A stretch of DNA of 64,000 nt from Candidatus Brocadia sp. (GCA_011525665.1 WYAU01000043.1:1-64000); one strand, 5' to 3'; positions 35,188 to 43,678 are shown, numbered from the stretch's first letter. Notes: generated by a model not told the origin, from the letters alone. Numbers and translations: made by a program.

Positions 35188-35424
35188 ATCCTTTATGTCC
35201 CCCGCTGGCGGGGGTGCAGGGGGTGGATTGGGCTTCTTCCCCACTTCAACTACCCTTTATCATGAATACAAGTTTTCATCTTGAACCCTATGGCAATGGT
35301 TCACCAATCATTGCAGAGTAACTGTCTAAACAAACGTATGGATATGCAGATTATAAAACTACCGGAATTTTCACTCATGCCATTCCACCCCCTTAATCCC
35401 CCGCCAGCGGGGAACATAAAGTGC
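35188..35424. mobile_element. MITE-like element with GC-rich inverted ends
   Basis: CTTTATGTCCCCCGCTGGCG and AGGGGGTGGA at the left end are mirrored at the right end, with only a few mismatches over about 38 bases. The interior of about 160 bases has no gene. A single end of the same type sits between the transketolase genes (15661-15690). The structure fits a non-autonomous palindromic element. Confidence 0.65.
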
Positions 35425-35461
35425 AACATCTCCGGCAGTTTTCATACCCTGGTCACAAGGG

Positions 35462-36366
35462 TCAGCCCTTCATTGTTCGGTAAATATTTGTTTTTTTTAA
35501 TTTTTCAATTTCTTTCTGGAATTTTTTCTCTCTTTTCATACGGATTTCTACTCGCTTCAGCGTTTCACTTATTGTTGACCCCTTTACTCCAAAATATCTC
35601 CAATGTCTCTGTTGTTTGTATTACTCATTGTTTTTGACACATAGATTACTGTTTGTCTTTCCATTTTTCCTGAGCCTTTCTTTAATAACTCTTCTTCCCT
35701 TTTACCGTAATAATTACAACAAACATTTGTTACTTTCTCTACAGGAATTATTTTCATGAGTTTTTTTAGCTGAGGAATATTTTCGTCAGGCTTCATACAC
35801 TGTAACCATGTTTTTTATCTTTGCCACGAATATTTTACTGCCAAGAAGAACTCCTGCTTCCATATCTTCCAGAGGATTATTTCTTTCTTCCGCACCTTCC
35901 ATGACAAACTCTTTGTATGCCTTTATTGCAGTTGCCTTTGTCTTTGAAAAGTATGAAAGGGTTTCTGCTGTATCTACTATTGATTCTTTTCCCTCATAAG
36001 TGCCGATATATTCCCTATAACTTGTCCATTTATAATCATCCGTCTTTTTCACAATTCCGGCTCGCACAGGATTTAAGTGGATATATCTGGACAGAACAAT
36101 CAGGTAGGTTTCTTTGTCCACGATTATACCCTTAAATCTCCCCTGGAAAAGATGACCAAATCTTTTCTGTCTTTTGTTTATATAAACTGTATAACTTGTG
36201 TTGATATTCTGCATGATCCGGGAGATATTTGCCTTTGGTGTTTTCCGAAAAAGCTGATAGTGATTTTCCACAAGGCATAAGCATGGAGCAGATATCCATA
36301 CCGTTCCTTTGTTCTTCTTAAGATATCCAAAAACTTTTCTCTGTCTTCTGACCCCTTGCCCCTTGA
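35462..36366 (-). pseudogene. REP-associated (Y1) transposase, three frameshifts
   Basis: Four successive frames on the minus strand together give a nearly full transposase: EDREKFLDILRRTKERYGY, ENHYQLFRKTP, GHLFQGRFKGIIVDKETYL, LSRYIHLNPVRAG, then the C-terminal helix-turn-helix with VKGSTISETLKR. Frameshifts lie near 36265, 35795 and 35590. The HUH motif reads NHYQL, so the second His is already Gln. The N-terminus with the RGNER motif is replaced by the end of a relE gene. It ends with AATGAAGGGCTGACCC. Confidence 0.8.
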
Positions 36367-36367
36367 T

Positions 36368-36635
36368 TTATGGAAAATACTTGTATATATCTTTTCTGTG
36401 TAAAAATCTTGAGAGAATAACCTTGTCCTCCACGAACTCAATACCAACTCTAAAATCTCCAATTTTTATACGATAGTACGTCTCATATCCTTTTAATTTC
36501 TCCAAACTTCTAATCTCCTTCAGGGTTTCTTGCGTTCTTTATTTCGTCAATAATTTCTTTTACTTTCCTTAGCCGTTTTTTATCATCGATCGAACGTAGG
36601 TCCTTTTCGAAACTTTCCTCAAAATAAAGTTCCAT
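36368..36635 (-). pseudogene. RelE-type toxin, frameshifted
   Basis: From the ATG at 36635 the frame gives MELYFEESFEKDLRSIDDKK and later NPEGD before a stop. Moving one base within AGAAACCC restores TLKEIRSLEKLKGYETYYRI, KIGDFRVGIEFV and the terminal LHRKDIYKYFP at 36368. The RelE signature is thus complete but out of frame. The antitoxin remnant precedes it and a transposase remnant follows directly. Confidence 0.8.
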
Positions 36636-36637
36636 TT

Positions 36638-36722
36638 CTAGTCTTTCAAAAAATTTAGAATTTTATCTTCAGTAACAAATTTATTTTTTCTCCCTTCTTT
36701 AATGGCGTTTGCCAATCCTACT
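36638..36722 (-). pseudogene. Antitoxin C-terminal remnant
   Basis: The minus strand reads GLANAIKEGRKNKFVTEDKI, then LNFLKD and a stop two bases before the relE start, as for a RelB-like antitoxin tail. Its N-terminal DNA-binding part is missing; a 40-bp perfect palindrome begins there instead. Confidence 0.65.
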
Positions 36723-36728
36723 TCCTCC

Positions 36729-36768
36729 TGATGTGTACCCCATTGTCTAGACAATGGGGTACACATCA
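36729..36768. repeat. Perfect 40-bp palindrome
   Basis: TGATGTGTACCCCATTGTCT is followed without a loop by its exact reverse complement. Such perfect symmetry is what two abutted terminal inverted repeats of an insertion sequence would give after loss of the interior, and it interrupts the antitoxin gene. Confidence 0.9.
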
Positions 36769-36910
36769 TGCATATTGAACATTTAAAAACCAAAATGTGC
36801 TACATTATTACCTGTAAAAAGTTCTTGCAAGTTTTTCACCTCCCCTTCATCCCTTCCTTGCAAAGGAGGGAAAAGAGGGGTGGTTGTCTTTGATTGGGCT
36901 ATGAAGTGCT
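36769..36910. repeat. CCTTGCAAAGG palindromic repeat in a short gap
   Basis: At 36838-36886 the sequence CCCTTCCTTGCAAAGGAGGG is followed by a GAGGGGTGGTTG tail. The same unit occurs inside the helicase-nuclease gene at 57220-57258. Confidence 0.7.
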
Positions 36911-37060
36911 TTGGAAATAAATCATGTTGGTATTACAAATAAGGGCGAAGAGCAGGCGATACTGCTCTATCAGGATTTTTTGGGTTTTGAAAAGACAAGA
37001 GAAATCCTCCTGGCCCCGGAACTTTCAAAGGGGGAGACAAAGGGGTCATTTGTTAACCCA
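36911..37060 (+). pseudogene. VOC/glyoxalase-fold protein, N-terminal remnant
   Basis: From a TTG the frame reads EINHVGITNKGEEQAILLYQ, then DFLGFEKTREILLAPEL. This is the first strand-helix-strand of a glyoxalase/bleomycin-resistance (VOC) protein with the metal-ligand His. It then runs into repeat sequence containing CCCAACTTTCGCAGAAAGTTGGG (37059-37081) and stops. The rest of the gene is absent. Confidence 0.5.
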
Positions 37061-37231
37061 ACTTTCGCAGAAAGTTGGGCTAGGTTAGGGTACGGAATAT
37101 AGAAGTCGGAAGAGAGAGACGAGGGACGAGGAAAGACGGAGGGCTGGAGGCAGAATGAAAAGATCGCGGATACGTGTTCGTGATGACATGACGACATTCA
37201 TTCATAAAATGAATTTGCCGAAGCTCCAAGG

Positions 37232-37587
37232 TCAATCTAACGCGAGATGAACTTTCAAGGCTAGACGAATGGATTCTCTCGGGGTTTTGTTTTGAATTGC
37301 CCCATACACATCCGTTAAACGGTTCTTGGAAATGGTTCTGATTTGATGTGCCATAACGATAGAGTCTTCAGGCAATCCGGCAGTACCTTTCGGCAATAGG
37401 ACTTCGTTGGGATAGACGAGCGTCCTGGTTTACGCGAAGTTAAGGGTAGGATAGTAACTACAGGCATGAGCTCGTTAAAATCCTCATCGCTTACCACAAG
37501 AACAGGTCTTGTCCCGCGCTGCTCAGAACCTGTGACAGGATCAAGGGTTGCTCGAAAGATGTGCCATTGATAGTTCTTAAAGCTCAT
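37232..37587 (-). pseudogene. MazF/PemK toxin, frameshifted
   Basis: The frame from 37587 gives YQWHIFRATLDPVTGSEQRG, TRPVLVVSDEDFNELMPVVT and LPLTSRKPGR, a good MazF N-terminal two thirds. Shifting one base at about 37425 restores LVYPNEVLLPKGTAGLPEDS, IVMAHQIRTISKNRL and a stop at 37232, the remaining third with the usual catalytic-region residues. The toxin is therefore complete except for a one-base indel. Its start overlaps the antitoxin stop. Confidence 0.85.
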
Positions 37588-37856
37588 GGATGCTTTTCCA
37601 GGCTTTCGCAGTCGGTATCCTGGAAATCGCATTGAGATTTCTCAATGTCGTCAAGAAAAAGCGGATCGCGGCTCGCCGCCAAAAGCTGGTGTTTTATCGC
37701 TTTTTTGCGATGTCGTTTTATCATTTCACCAATTGCGGCTTCGACAAAGTCATTAAGAGAGGGATATTCAGCTTCAAGGGCAATTTCTTTTGCATCTTTT
37801 AGAATTGTTTTGTCTAAGGCAAAAGTTGTCTTTTTTCTTCGGTGTTGTGTCGCCAT
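37584..37856 (-). CDS. Antitoxin of the MazF module (RHH-like)
   Basis: CGGAGG lies upstream of the ATG. The 90 residues begin ATQHRRKKTTFALDKTILKD and continue with helices (LEAEYPSLNDFVEAAIGEMI), typical of ribbon-helix-helix antitoxins, then a basic stretch and an acidic C-terminal tail (RDPLFLDDIEK) of the kind that binds MazF. Intact, with ATGA overlap to the broken toxin. Confidence 0.8.
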   Translation of the reverse strand: MATQHRRKKTTFALDKTILKDAKEIALEAEYPSLNDFVEAAIGEMIKRHRKKAIKHQLLAASRDPLFLDDIEKSQCDFQDTDCESLEKHP

Positions 37857-37988
37857 AAATCACTACCTCCGGTAAAATGTAAATGATACATGCAAAAAAG
37901 GCAACAGAATATTACAGGCTTTTTATGTGGTAATGAGGCTGAGCCGGGTAGGTTGGGTTTCACTCAGTTTTACCCAACTTTATACCCG

Positions 37989-38260
37989 CTAGCGGTAAAT
38001 ATCCTTACGATGGCCTATTCGTATAATGTGAACTATTTTTTGGGAAGAATGTACTTCGTAGATAATGCGGTAATCTCCACTTCGTAAGGAATAGCAACCT
38101 TGTTTTCACCTTTGAGATGTTTACCCGAATAGGGGTTGAATGATAGGGAGTCAATAATCTTAATGATGCGTTTGGTTACGGTAGGATTTGCATGCTGAAG
38201 TTTTTTGATGTCACGGCTTGCTTTTGGGTCAACCTTAATTTCGAATTTGCTTAAGTTCAC
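37989..38260 (-). pseudogene. RelE/ParE-type toxin, frameshifted
   Basis: From 38260 the frame reads FEIKVDPKASRDIKKLQHAN and SFNPYSGKHLKGENK, then diverges. Adding one base restores CYSLRSGDYRIIYEVHSSQK and the terminal HIIRIGHRKDIYR with a stop at 37989. All RelE hallmarks are thus present in two frames. The start overlaps the antitoxin by 26 bases. Confidence 0.85.
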
Positions 38261-38450
38261 GCTTCAATGTTTCCCAGGATATGGTCTTGCCCTTGCAGAA
38301 ACGTTTCCTCGCCTGAGTAATCTCACGGTCCAACTTTGGAGTTGGTGTATATCCAGCTTCTTCAAGCAGGGCAAGATATTCTTCCATAGGAATTAAAACC
38401 ATCGGTTTATCAATGGTAACGGGATGCATTGAAATTGTTTTTTGCGCCAT
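38235..38450 (-). CDS. Phd/RelB-type antitoxin
   Basis: The 71 residues, MAQKTISMHPVTIDKPMVLI and then PMEEYLALLEEAG, match the short Phd/YefM-like antitoxins. The C-terminal part (DREITQARKRFCKGKTISWE) is the toxin-binding segment. It is intact while the partner toxin is frameshifted. Confidence 0.85.
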   Translation of the reverse strand: MAQKTISMHPVTIDKPMVLIPMEEYLALLEEAGYTPTPKLDREITQARKRFCKGKTISWETLKRELKQIRN

Positions 38451-38582
38451 TGTTCACTATAATAAATAACCTAACAAACAAGTCATAGACTGTCAAGGTA
38501 AAAGGAAAGTCAGAGAAAAGGTCAGAGAAAAGGGCCAATTTTTTACAGGTAATAATCTGTCTGTCTCTAGTATGATGGTGTA

Positions 38583-39093
38583 ATGACACGACCATTACGA
38601 GTACAGTACGAAGGTGCAGTGTACCATATGACCTGTCGCGGTAACGAGAGGAAGACGATCTTTAAGGATGACCAGGATAAAAACGTGTTTCTTGAGTTAT
38701 TGAGCGATGGCGTGAAGACATATAACATTATCCTGTACTGCTATATCCTCATGGACAATCATTTCCGCCTGCTCCTGGAAACTCCCTTGGGCAACCTGGG
38801 CGTGTTTATGAGGTGGTTTAATATTACCTATACCTCGCATTACAACAGGAGACACAAAAGGGCCGGTCATTTGTATCAGGGAAGATACAAGAGTATCCTT
38901 ATGGAAAAGGAGGGCTATTTGCATGTTTTATCCCGGTATATCCACCTGAACCCTGTCAGGACGAGGCAAAAAGAAAAGGTGTCTTTGGCGGAAAAGAAGA
39001 AATATTTAAGAAATTATCCGTGGAGCAGTCTTTTGGCTTATATCGATGATACGAAAAAAAAGCGCTTTTATTGATTATGCTCAGGTCCTTTAG
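38583..39093 (+). pseudogene. REP-associated (Y1) transposase, HUH-mutant and frameshifted
   Basis: The frame starts MTRPLRVQYEGAVYHMTCRG and NERKTIF, the canonical N-terminus, and continues to GHLYQGRYKSILMEKEGYLH and LSRYIHLNPVR. In the HUH motif MDNHFRLLLET the second His is Arg. After the AAAAAAAA run at 39054-39061 the frame is lost; one shift gives SAFIDYAQVL and a stop at 39093. The C-terminal helix-turn-helix part is missing, so the copy is doubly inactive. Confidence 0.85.
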
Positions 39094-39557
39094 AGGTTGA
39101 ACTGTATATTTTGACAAGGCGTATTTTGTGAAGTATACGCCAAAACCCTTGAATAATTGGGTATTTCCTGAGAGGATGATTTCCCGCCGAAGAAAGTTAC
39201 CTCACGCGGGTTCGGACTTCGGCGTGAGTGCTCAGTCGAACGATTATGCCAGAGCGAATCCGCCTTTTCCGGAGATAGCATTGATGGATTTGGCGTAAAA
39301 ACCAACGCCTTAATCCACCCTCTCATAACTTGTCGAGGTAATGAGAGGAAGGTAGTCTTGGGGGTTGAGCGAGATAAGGATGTACTTCTTGAGTTCCTGA
39401 AAGTTAATTTGAAAAACGTACCATATCACCCTGTAATGCCGGAATGAAAAGTGCAAATTGGAAAATGCAAAATAGCAAAAAAATCTTTCAGAATAAATAT
39501 TTGAAAAGTTGATATACTCAAAAGGCTCACAATTTGTATTTTGATATTTTCATTATT
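39094..39557. other. Non-coding region with a second transposase N-terminal scrap
   Basis: At 39328-39400 the plus strand reads TCRGNERKVVLGVERDKDVL and LEFL, an N-terminal piece of another REP-associated transposase. A CTCAGTCGAACGA repeat lies at about 39230, and ATACTCAAAAGGCTCACA at 39516 recurs at 45620. No gene is supported. Confidence 0.5.
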
Positions 39558-40538
39558 TTACGGTGCCCATAAGTACATAAAAGATGGCGTGCCTGAATTG
39601 ACGAATGATTTTAGGTCGATGTTGAGAAGGTTGATGGTGCCAAAACCGGGACCGCCGAGTTGGGAATAAATATTGTTCTTGTAAGCCCTGGGCCTGTGAT
39701 ACATGACGACGCGTGCCTCTGCTAGCCCTGCATTTTCCTTTGCCAGCAAAATGGCCTCATCGAGATAACCGATCTGATCAATAAGCCCGTATTCCAATGC
39801 CTGCCGGGCAGTATAAATCCTGCCGTCGGCGAGTGATCGCAGCTTTTCTGGAGTTAATTCTTTCCTGTTCTCTGCTATGACCGCCAAAAATCTTTCGTAC
39901 AGGGTATCCATTACACCCTGAAATATCTTTTGTTCCTCTTCTGACATCGTTTTCAATGGTGACCCCATATCCTTATATTCACCGGCCTTTATGGAGGTAT
40001 CTTTCACGCCGATTTTGTGGAGGAGTCCTTCAGCGTTGAGATTGAGCATAATAACGCCAATGCTGCCGGTAACTGTAGTGGGATGTGCTATAATCTTATC
40101 AGCAGAAACGGCCACGTAATAACCGCCCGATGCCCCCAAATCCATAATGCACGCAATAATCCTTGTGTCAGTTTTTTCCTTAAATTGCTCGATTTCATGA
40201 TAAATCATATCTGAGGCTGTAACTGTGCCGCCCGGGCTATTGATGCGCAGGATGATGGCCTTGATATGTTTGTCTCTGGCTGCCATCTTAAGCTCTTCTT
40301 TAATACGGGCAACCATATCAGGCTCGTCCGAAAGTCCTGCAAGACCGCGCTTCCGCTCTTCAGAAATAATGCCGGAAATGTCCATAATGAGTATCTTGTC
40401 TTTTCCGCTTCCTGAGACCTTTGTTTCCTTTAGTGGTTCGACAGATGGGACCAGGGAAACTGATATAAAACTACAGCCCGATGAAATAATCAGGCAAAAA
40501 ACAAAAATAGAAATATAAGAAAAAAAATTGTTTTTCAT
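39558..40538 (-). CDS. sppA: Signal peptide peptidase SppA (S49), lipoprotein-type
   Basis: SppA degrades cleaved signal peptides at the membrane. The 326 residues start with a hydrophobic segment ending in the lipobox-like ISSGC. They carry RINSPGGTVTASDMIYHEI, the catalytic Ser in DLGASGGYYVAVSADKI and the general-base Lys in KAGEYKDMGSPLK, the Bacillus-type single-domain arrangement. SVIGVIML-like segments (GSIGVIM) complete the core. It is oriented away from the zinc-ribbon gene. Confidence 0.93.
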   Translation of the reverse strand: MKNNFFSYISIFVFCLIISSGCSFISVSLVPSVEPLKETKVSGSGKDKILIMDISGIISEERKRGLAGLSDEPDMVARIKEELKMAARDKHIKAIILRINSPGGTVTASDMIYHEIEQFKEKTDTRIIACIMDLGASGGYYVAVSADKIIAHPTTVTGSIGVIMLNLNAEGLLHKIGVKDTSIKAGEYKDMGSPLKTMSEEEQKIFQGVMDTLYERFLAVIAENRKELTPEKLRSLADGRIYTARQALEYGLIDQIGYLDEAILLAKENAGLAEARVVMYHRPRAYKNNIYSQLGGPGFGTINLLNIDLKSFVNSGTPSFMYLWAP

Positions 40539-40675
40539 ACAAGTATCATTGTACTTGTCTTTTCCATGCTTTCAAGGTAATTTCCGATTTACAATACCTG
40601 AAAAGACAACAATCATGCATTGTCTTATTCTCCAAAAGTCAGACATAAGAAAAAAGGTTTTTTTCGATATTATGC

Positions 40676-40703
40676 TTGTGTAATTTTTTTTATATGGTAT
40701 ACT
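40676..40703 (+). promoter_or_regulatory. Extended -10 promoter before the hairpin leader
   Basis: TTGTGT (40676-40681) and TATACT (40698-40703) are separated by 16 bp, and TGG just before the -10 gives an extended -10. Transcription would begin near 40709, a dozen bases before the strong hairpin. Confidence 0.55.
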
Positions 40704-40720
40704 TATCACCTATTACATTT

Positions 40721-40775
40721 AAAGGCTTCGTTCACAGTACACCTTTCCATGTACTGTGAACGAAGCCTTTTTTAT
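40721..40775 (+). terminator. Perfect 21-bp-stem terminator or attenuator
   Basis: AAAGGCTTCGTTCACAGTAC plus A pairs perfectly with the segment 40750-40770 across an eight-base loop, and TTTTTT follows. It lies between a promoter and the zinc-ribbon gene, so it would end a short RNA of about 65 nt or attenuate the gene. It is too close to the promoter to be the end of any rightward gene, and sppA runs the other way. Confidence 0.75.
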
Positions 40776-40896
40776 TTCATCTGGATACAGGGAAACACCC
40801 TCCTTCCCCTTCTCAGCCTTCTTGAAAATTTTTCAGAAAAATTAATTCGTAGTGAATATTTATATTTTAAAATATTTTAAAGAAAGGAGGTTGCCA

Positions 40897-41175
40897 ATGA
40901 ACACATTTTTTGTATGTCCTAAGTGTGGTAATGATAAAGAATTTAATATCTTTACCAGTAATTTTCAGGCTATCAAACAATCACCTGAACTTGGGAAGCG
41001 TATAGACGAAAGCGATGTATTACCCAGTTTGCGACACAACGGTACGTATGTTGAATGTAAGTGTTGTTTTCAAAGAATAGAATACGACAGTGCAGCGTCT
41101 ACAGGTAAAAAATACATCCAATTTTCTTGCCTAAAGCAGATAACAACGCATTTTAACAGTCCCTTCCGCATTTAG
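40897..41175 (+). CDS. Zinc-ribbon protein of unknown function
   Basis: AAAGGAGG lies seven bases before the ATG at 40897; the longer open frame from 40852 lacks one. The 92 residues have CPKCGNDKEF at the N-terminus and VECKCCFQRIEYD in the middle, together a four-Cys zinc ribbon of the kind seen in small DNA- or RNA-binding proteins. The C-terminus overlaps the end of rtcA by 45 bases on the opposite strand. Expression may be attenuated by the hairpin upstream. Confidence 0.75.
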   Translation: MNTFFVCPKCGNDKEFNIFTSNFQAIKQSPELGKRIDESDVLPSLRHNGTYVECKCCFQRIEYDSAASTGKKYIQFSCLKQITTHFNSPFRI

Positions 41176-42177
41176 ATTTCCGGAGATGTTGACAGTTACC
41201 GGTAAAAATAATTTTACAATTTCAATATTCGTGAGCAGATGTTGTGTAACCCTGGGTGTGATAAATTGTGATGCCCCTTTCGAAAGGGCAAGGGGAATGA
41301 TGATCTGGTCGGCAAGATGCTCATCAATGACGCCGTTGGTTTCGAGGAAAGAGAAGAATTCATTACACGCCTCATCGGCAACGGTTTCTGCACGCTTACC
41401 AATGGCGCCTAAACTAAAATAGCAACACTGGCTGTGTTCGAAATTCCCCAGCAGGAATAACATGGTACCCTTTCCCATGGCGGGCGTTTCTCCCACCGAT
41501 ATTTCGTGAGGTATATTTTGCTCTAACAATTTTTTCTTTGCCTGTGTTTGCTGCCGAAGGGCGATATTTATATCCAGATTGCTTACCGTGGATATTCCCT
41601 TCACCTGAATGAGTTTTCCTCTGTCTTCGATCCGTAACGGATGCTGTGGTCTTGCCGGATTGATGTGGATCAAAACCTCACCGCCGCCGCGAGGATAATA
41701 TCCCGCTCTCAGCGTTTGTATTTCAGCATCAAAGCCAATTTTTTTGAGAAAATAGAGCCACTGTTGCGAGAGGTAATCTATACAGGGACTGTGGCTGACG
41801 TGTGTTCCTCCAATGATGGTAACCGAAGAAGGCTTATTCTCCAGACTCAGGGGATAAAATATGGTTTGTAAAACGAGAGAAACGGAGCCGGCAGTTCCAA
41901 TGTCCAAATGATACGTACCTGCTTTTACCTCTTCTGGGTAGAATTTAAGGTCTGTGGATCGTAGCTGATTCCCGATGGTTTCGGCATTGCAGATTTGGGC
42001 TGTGGCGTTTACCGCTTGAAGGTGCTGATGGCTGAGTCCCGGTATTTTCCTGTTCGCCCGTATGTTAAAAATCTCAAAGGGCTTTTTTGTAATAGCCGAT
42101 AATGAAAGGGCTGTACGCAGGATTTGTCCACCCCCTTCACCGAACGAACCGTCGATTTTGATAATGTCGTTACTCAT
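41131..42177 (-). CDS. rtcA: RNA 3'-terminal phosphate cyclase
   Basis: RtcA converts RNA 3'-phosphate to a 2',3'-cyclic phosphate through an adenylated enzyme. The 348 residues begin IKIDGSFGEGGGQILRTALS and include IPGLSHQHLQAV, DIGTAGSVSLVLQT, YYPRGGGEV, EHLADQIIIPLAL and VTQHLLTNIEIV, the last holding the His that is adenylated in the Escherichia coli enzyme. No rtcB or rtcR is adjacent. Confidence 0.95.
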   Translation of the reverse strand: MSNDIIKIDGSFGEGGGQILRTALSLSAITKKPFEIFNIRANRKIPGLSHQHLQAVNATAQICNAETIGNQLRSTDLKFYPEEVKAGTYHLDIGTAGSVSLVLQTIFYPLSLENKPSSVTIIGGTHVSHSPCIDYLSQQWLYFLKKIGFDAEIQTLRAGYYPRGGGEVLIHINPARPQHPLRIEDRGKLIQVKGISTVSNLDINIALRQQTQAKKKLLEQNIPHEISVGETPAMGKGTMLFLLGNFEHSQCCYFSLGAIGKRAETVADEACNEFFSFLETNGVIDEHLADQIIIPLALSKGASQFITPRVTQHLLTNIEIVKLFLPVTVNISGNLNAEGTVKMRCYLL

Positions 42178-42205
42178 GTTTTATTCCAATTTTATTCCAA
42201 AAAAG

Positions 42206-42238
42206 AAAGGGTAGGACACGAAAATGTCCTACCCTTTT
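42206..42238 (-). terminator. Terminator of the cytochrome c gene
   Basis: On the minus strand AAAAGGGTAGGACA pairs with TGTCCTACCCTTT across a six-base loop, followed by TCTTTTTT. It lies 36 bp after the stop of the cytochrome c gene and before rtcA. Confidence 0.75.
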
Positions 42239-42274
42239 GATTCCATTACCCCTGAAACCTATTTGCAGGTTGAG

Positions 42275-42622
42275 TTATTTACCACCAAATTCCCTAACCA
42301 ACTTGACGAGCGGTTCAAGATCAGCGGCGTCAACCCCAAGGTCTGAGAGTTTTACATAATTGGGATTCTTTGTGCCATTGGTCATTGATTCCTTCATCTG
42401 TTCATCAGTTCTGGAGTTTTGATAATCAGGATTCGTGAAGTCAGGAACACCAAATTGCTTTCCCGCTTCGCTGCCTTTTCCATCTGTGCCATGGCACAAT
42501 TCACAGGTGTCCTTGTAAATCTTTTTAATATCCCCGGCATTTGCGGTAAAAGTGGGAAAGCCGAGATATATACCGAATACCGTTGCCACAGGAATTGCAC
42601 AATAATTTAAAAACCTTTTCAA
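42275..42622 (-). CDS. Exported monohaem c-type cytochrome
   Basis: AGGAGG lies upstream. Residues 1-29 are a signal peptide ending TANA. The haem site CELCH is at residues 40-44, followed by GTDGKGSEAGKQFGVPDF, typical of class I cytochrome c. Candidate axial Met residues lie in EQMKESMTNGTKNPNY. At 115 residues it is a small soluble electron carrier of the periplasm (or of the anammoxosome, if the host is an anammox bacterium). It has its own terminator and is probably monocistronic. Confidence 0.92.
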   Translation of the reverse strand: MKRFLNYCAIPVATVFGIYLGFPTFTANAGDIKKIYKDTCELCHGTDGKGSEAGKQFGVPDFTNPDYQNSRTDEQMKESMTNGTKNPNYVKLSDLGVDAADLEPLVKLVREFGGK

Positions 42623-42729
42623 CGAAATTTCCTCCTAAAAAATTTTTGTTTGTTGATACATGTTACGAAATATGTCTTTATACAAATCCCAAAGTATTTT
42701 TCCGAAATACTCATCACCTCCCGTCGAAG

Positions 42730-43311
42730 TCATCCCATCTTTATCTTTGATTCTATAAAATTTATGACGTTATTCAAATCATTTTTATGAAAAACAGGTA
42801 TCTGAGACCGTATCTTCATGGTGGTGGCGGTGATTTTTATATGGTTCTTGTATTTTTTGTTTGCCGGCATTACCCGGTAAGGGGAATTTTGGACTTCAAT
42901 ATAAGGATACCGCCAATTCTTGTAGCCTTCGACGAGCACGATATCAACGTTCTGATAATGGGTTTTTATGATATCTTTTATTGTCGGAGGCTTTCGTTCA
43001 AACCTTTTTATCATAGCCAGCTTTTTTGGTGAAGATATGGAGACAACATCGGCCCCTGCATGATAATGTCTGTACGTATCCTTCCCTTCATAATCGATTT
43101 CAAATGAAGGGACATTATACTTGATAGTGCCTACCTTGTACCCCTTTCGCCTGAGCAAAGGTATAATACGCTCGATAAGTGTGGTCTTGCCGGCGTTTTG
43201 TTTGCCAATGATCGAGATGACGGGTATATTTTTTGACAACGTTTCTTGACTGTCATATTTATTCCCACAATAACCGGAGGAGTCTTTCTTTTGATAATCC
43301 AACGATGGCAA
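42730..43311 (-). CDS. mobB: Molybdopterin-guanine dinucleotide biosynthesis protein B
   Basis: The protein has the P-loop ISIIGKQNAGKTTLIERIIP, the switch-like GTIKYNVPSFEIDYEGKDTY, GADVVSISSPKKLAMIKRF and VDIVLVEGYKNWRYPYIEV, diagnostic of the MobB GTPase that supports MGD cofactor assembly. The open frame starts at a TTG; no ATG precedes the P-loop, and another TTG at 43239 (LSKNIPVIS) gives a start nearer the family norm, so the start is uncertain. MobA is not adjacent. Confidence 0.88.
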   Translation of the reverse strand: MPSLDYQKKDSSGYCGNKYDSQETLSKNIPVISIIGKQNAGKTTLIERIIPLLRRKGYKVGTIKYNVPSFEIDYEGKDTYRHYHAGADVVSISSPKKLAMIKRFERKPPTIKDIIKTHYQNVDIVLVEGYKNWRYPYIEVQNSPYRVMPANKKYKNHIKITATTMKIRSQIPVFHKNDLNNVINFIESKIKMG

Positions 43312-43512
43312 AAGGGAGAAGAATTTTACCGGCTTGCCGGGAATTTAGCAAAAATAAATTGTTTAAGAACAACATACCTGTTAGTATGTCCGCATGCACC
43401 ATTTACTTAAGGCATTTCAGCATAAAGTTAAAACGATTTTTAAACTCAAATAGTAGCATCAAATCCAGACGGTGTCAAGCACTTTCCTTCTGATGTGAAA
43501 GTGAGAAATACA

Positions 43513-43541
43513 TGTTTTAAATTAAATAAATCTGGTATAAT
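43513..43541 (+). promoter_or_regulatory. Promoter candidate for the moxR-bat operon
   Basis: A TGG-TATAAT extended -10 (43533-43541) lies about 140 bp before the moxR start. The -35 (TGTTTT at 43513) is weak. This gap of 367 bp is otherwise empty and separates divergent genes. Confidence 0.45.
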
Positions 43542-43678
43542 GTTTCGTCCTGTGACGGGCCGGCAGGCATCTCTTGTGGCCCTGCTTATGAAAAGGAACA
43601 AATTCCCCGGGATTATCTGTTTAATAGCATTATATGATTTTAATTTCGAGCAATTGACAATTTGTGGTGGAGGGATAG

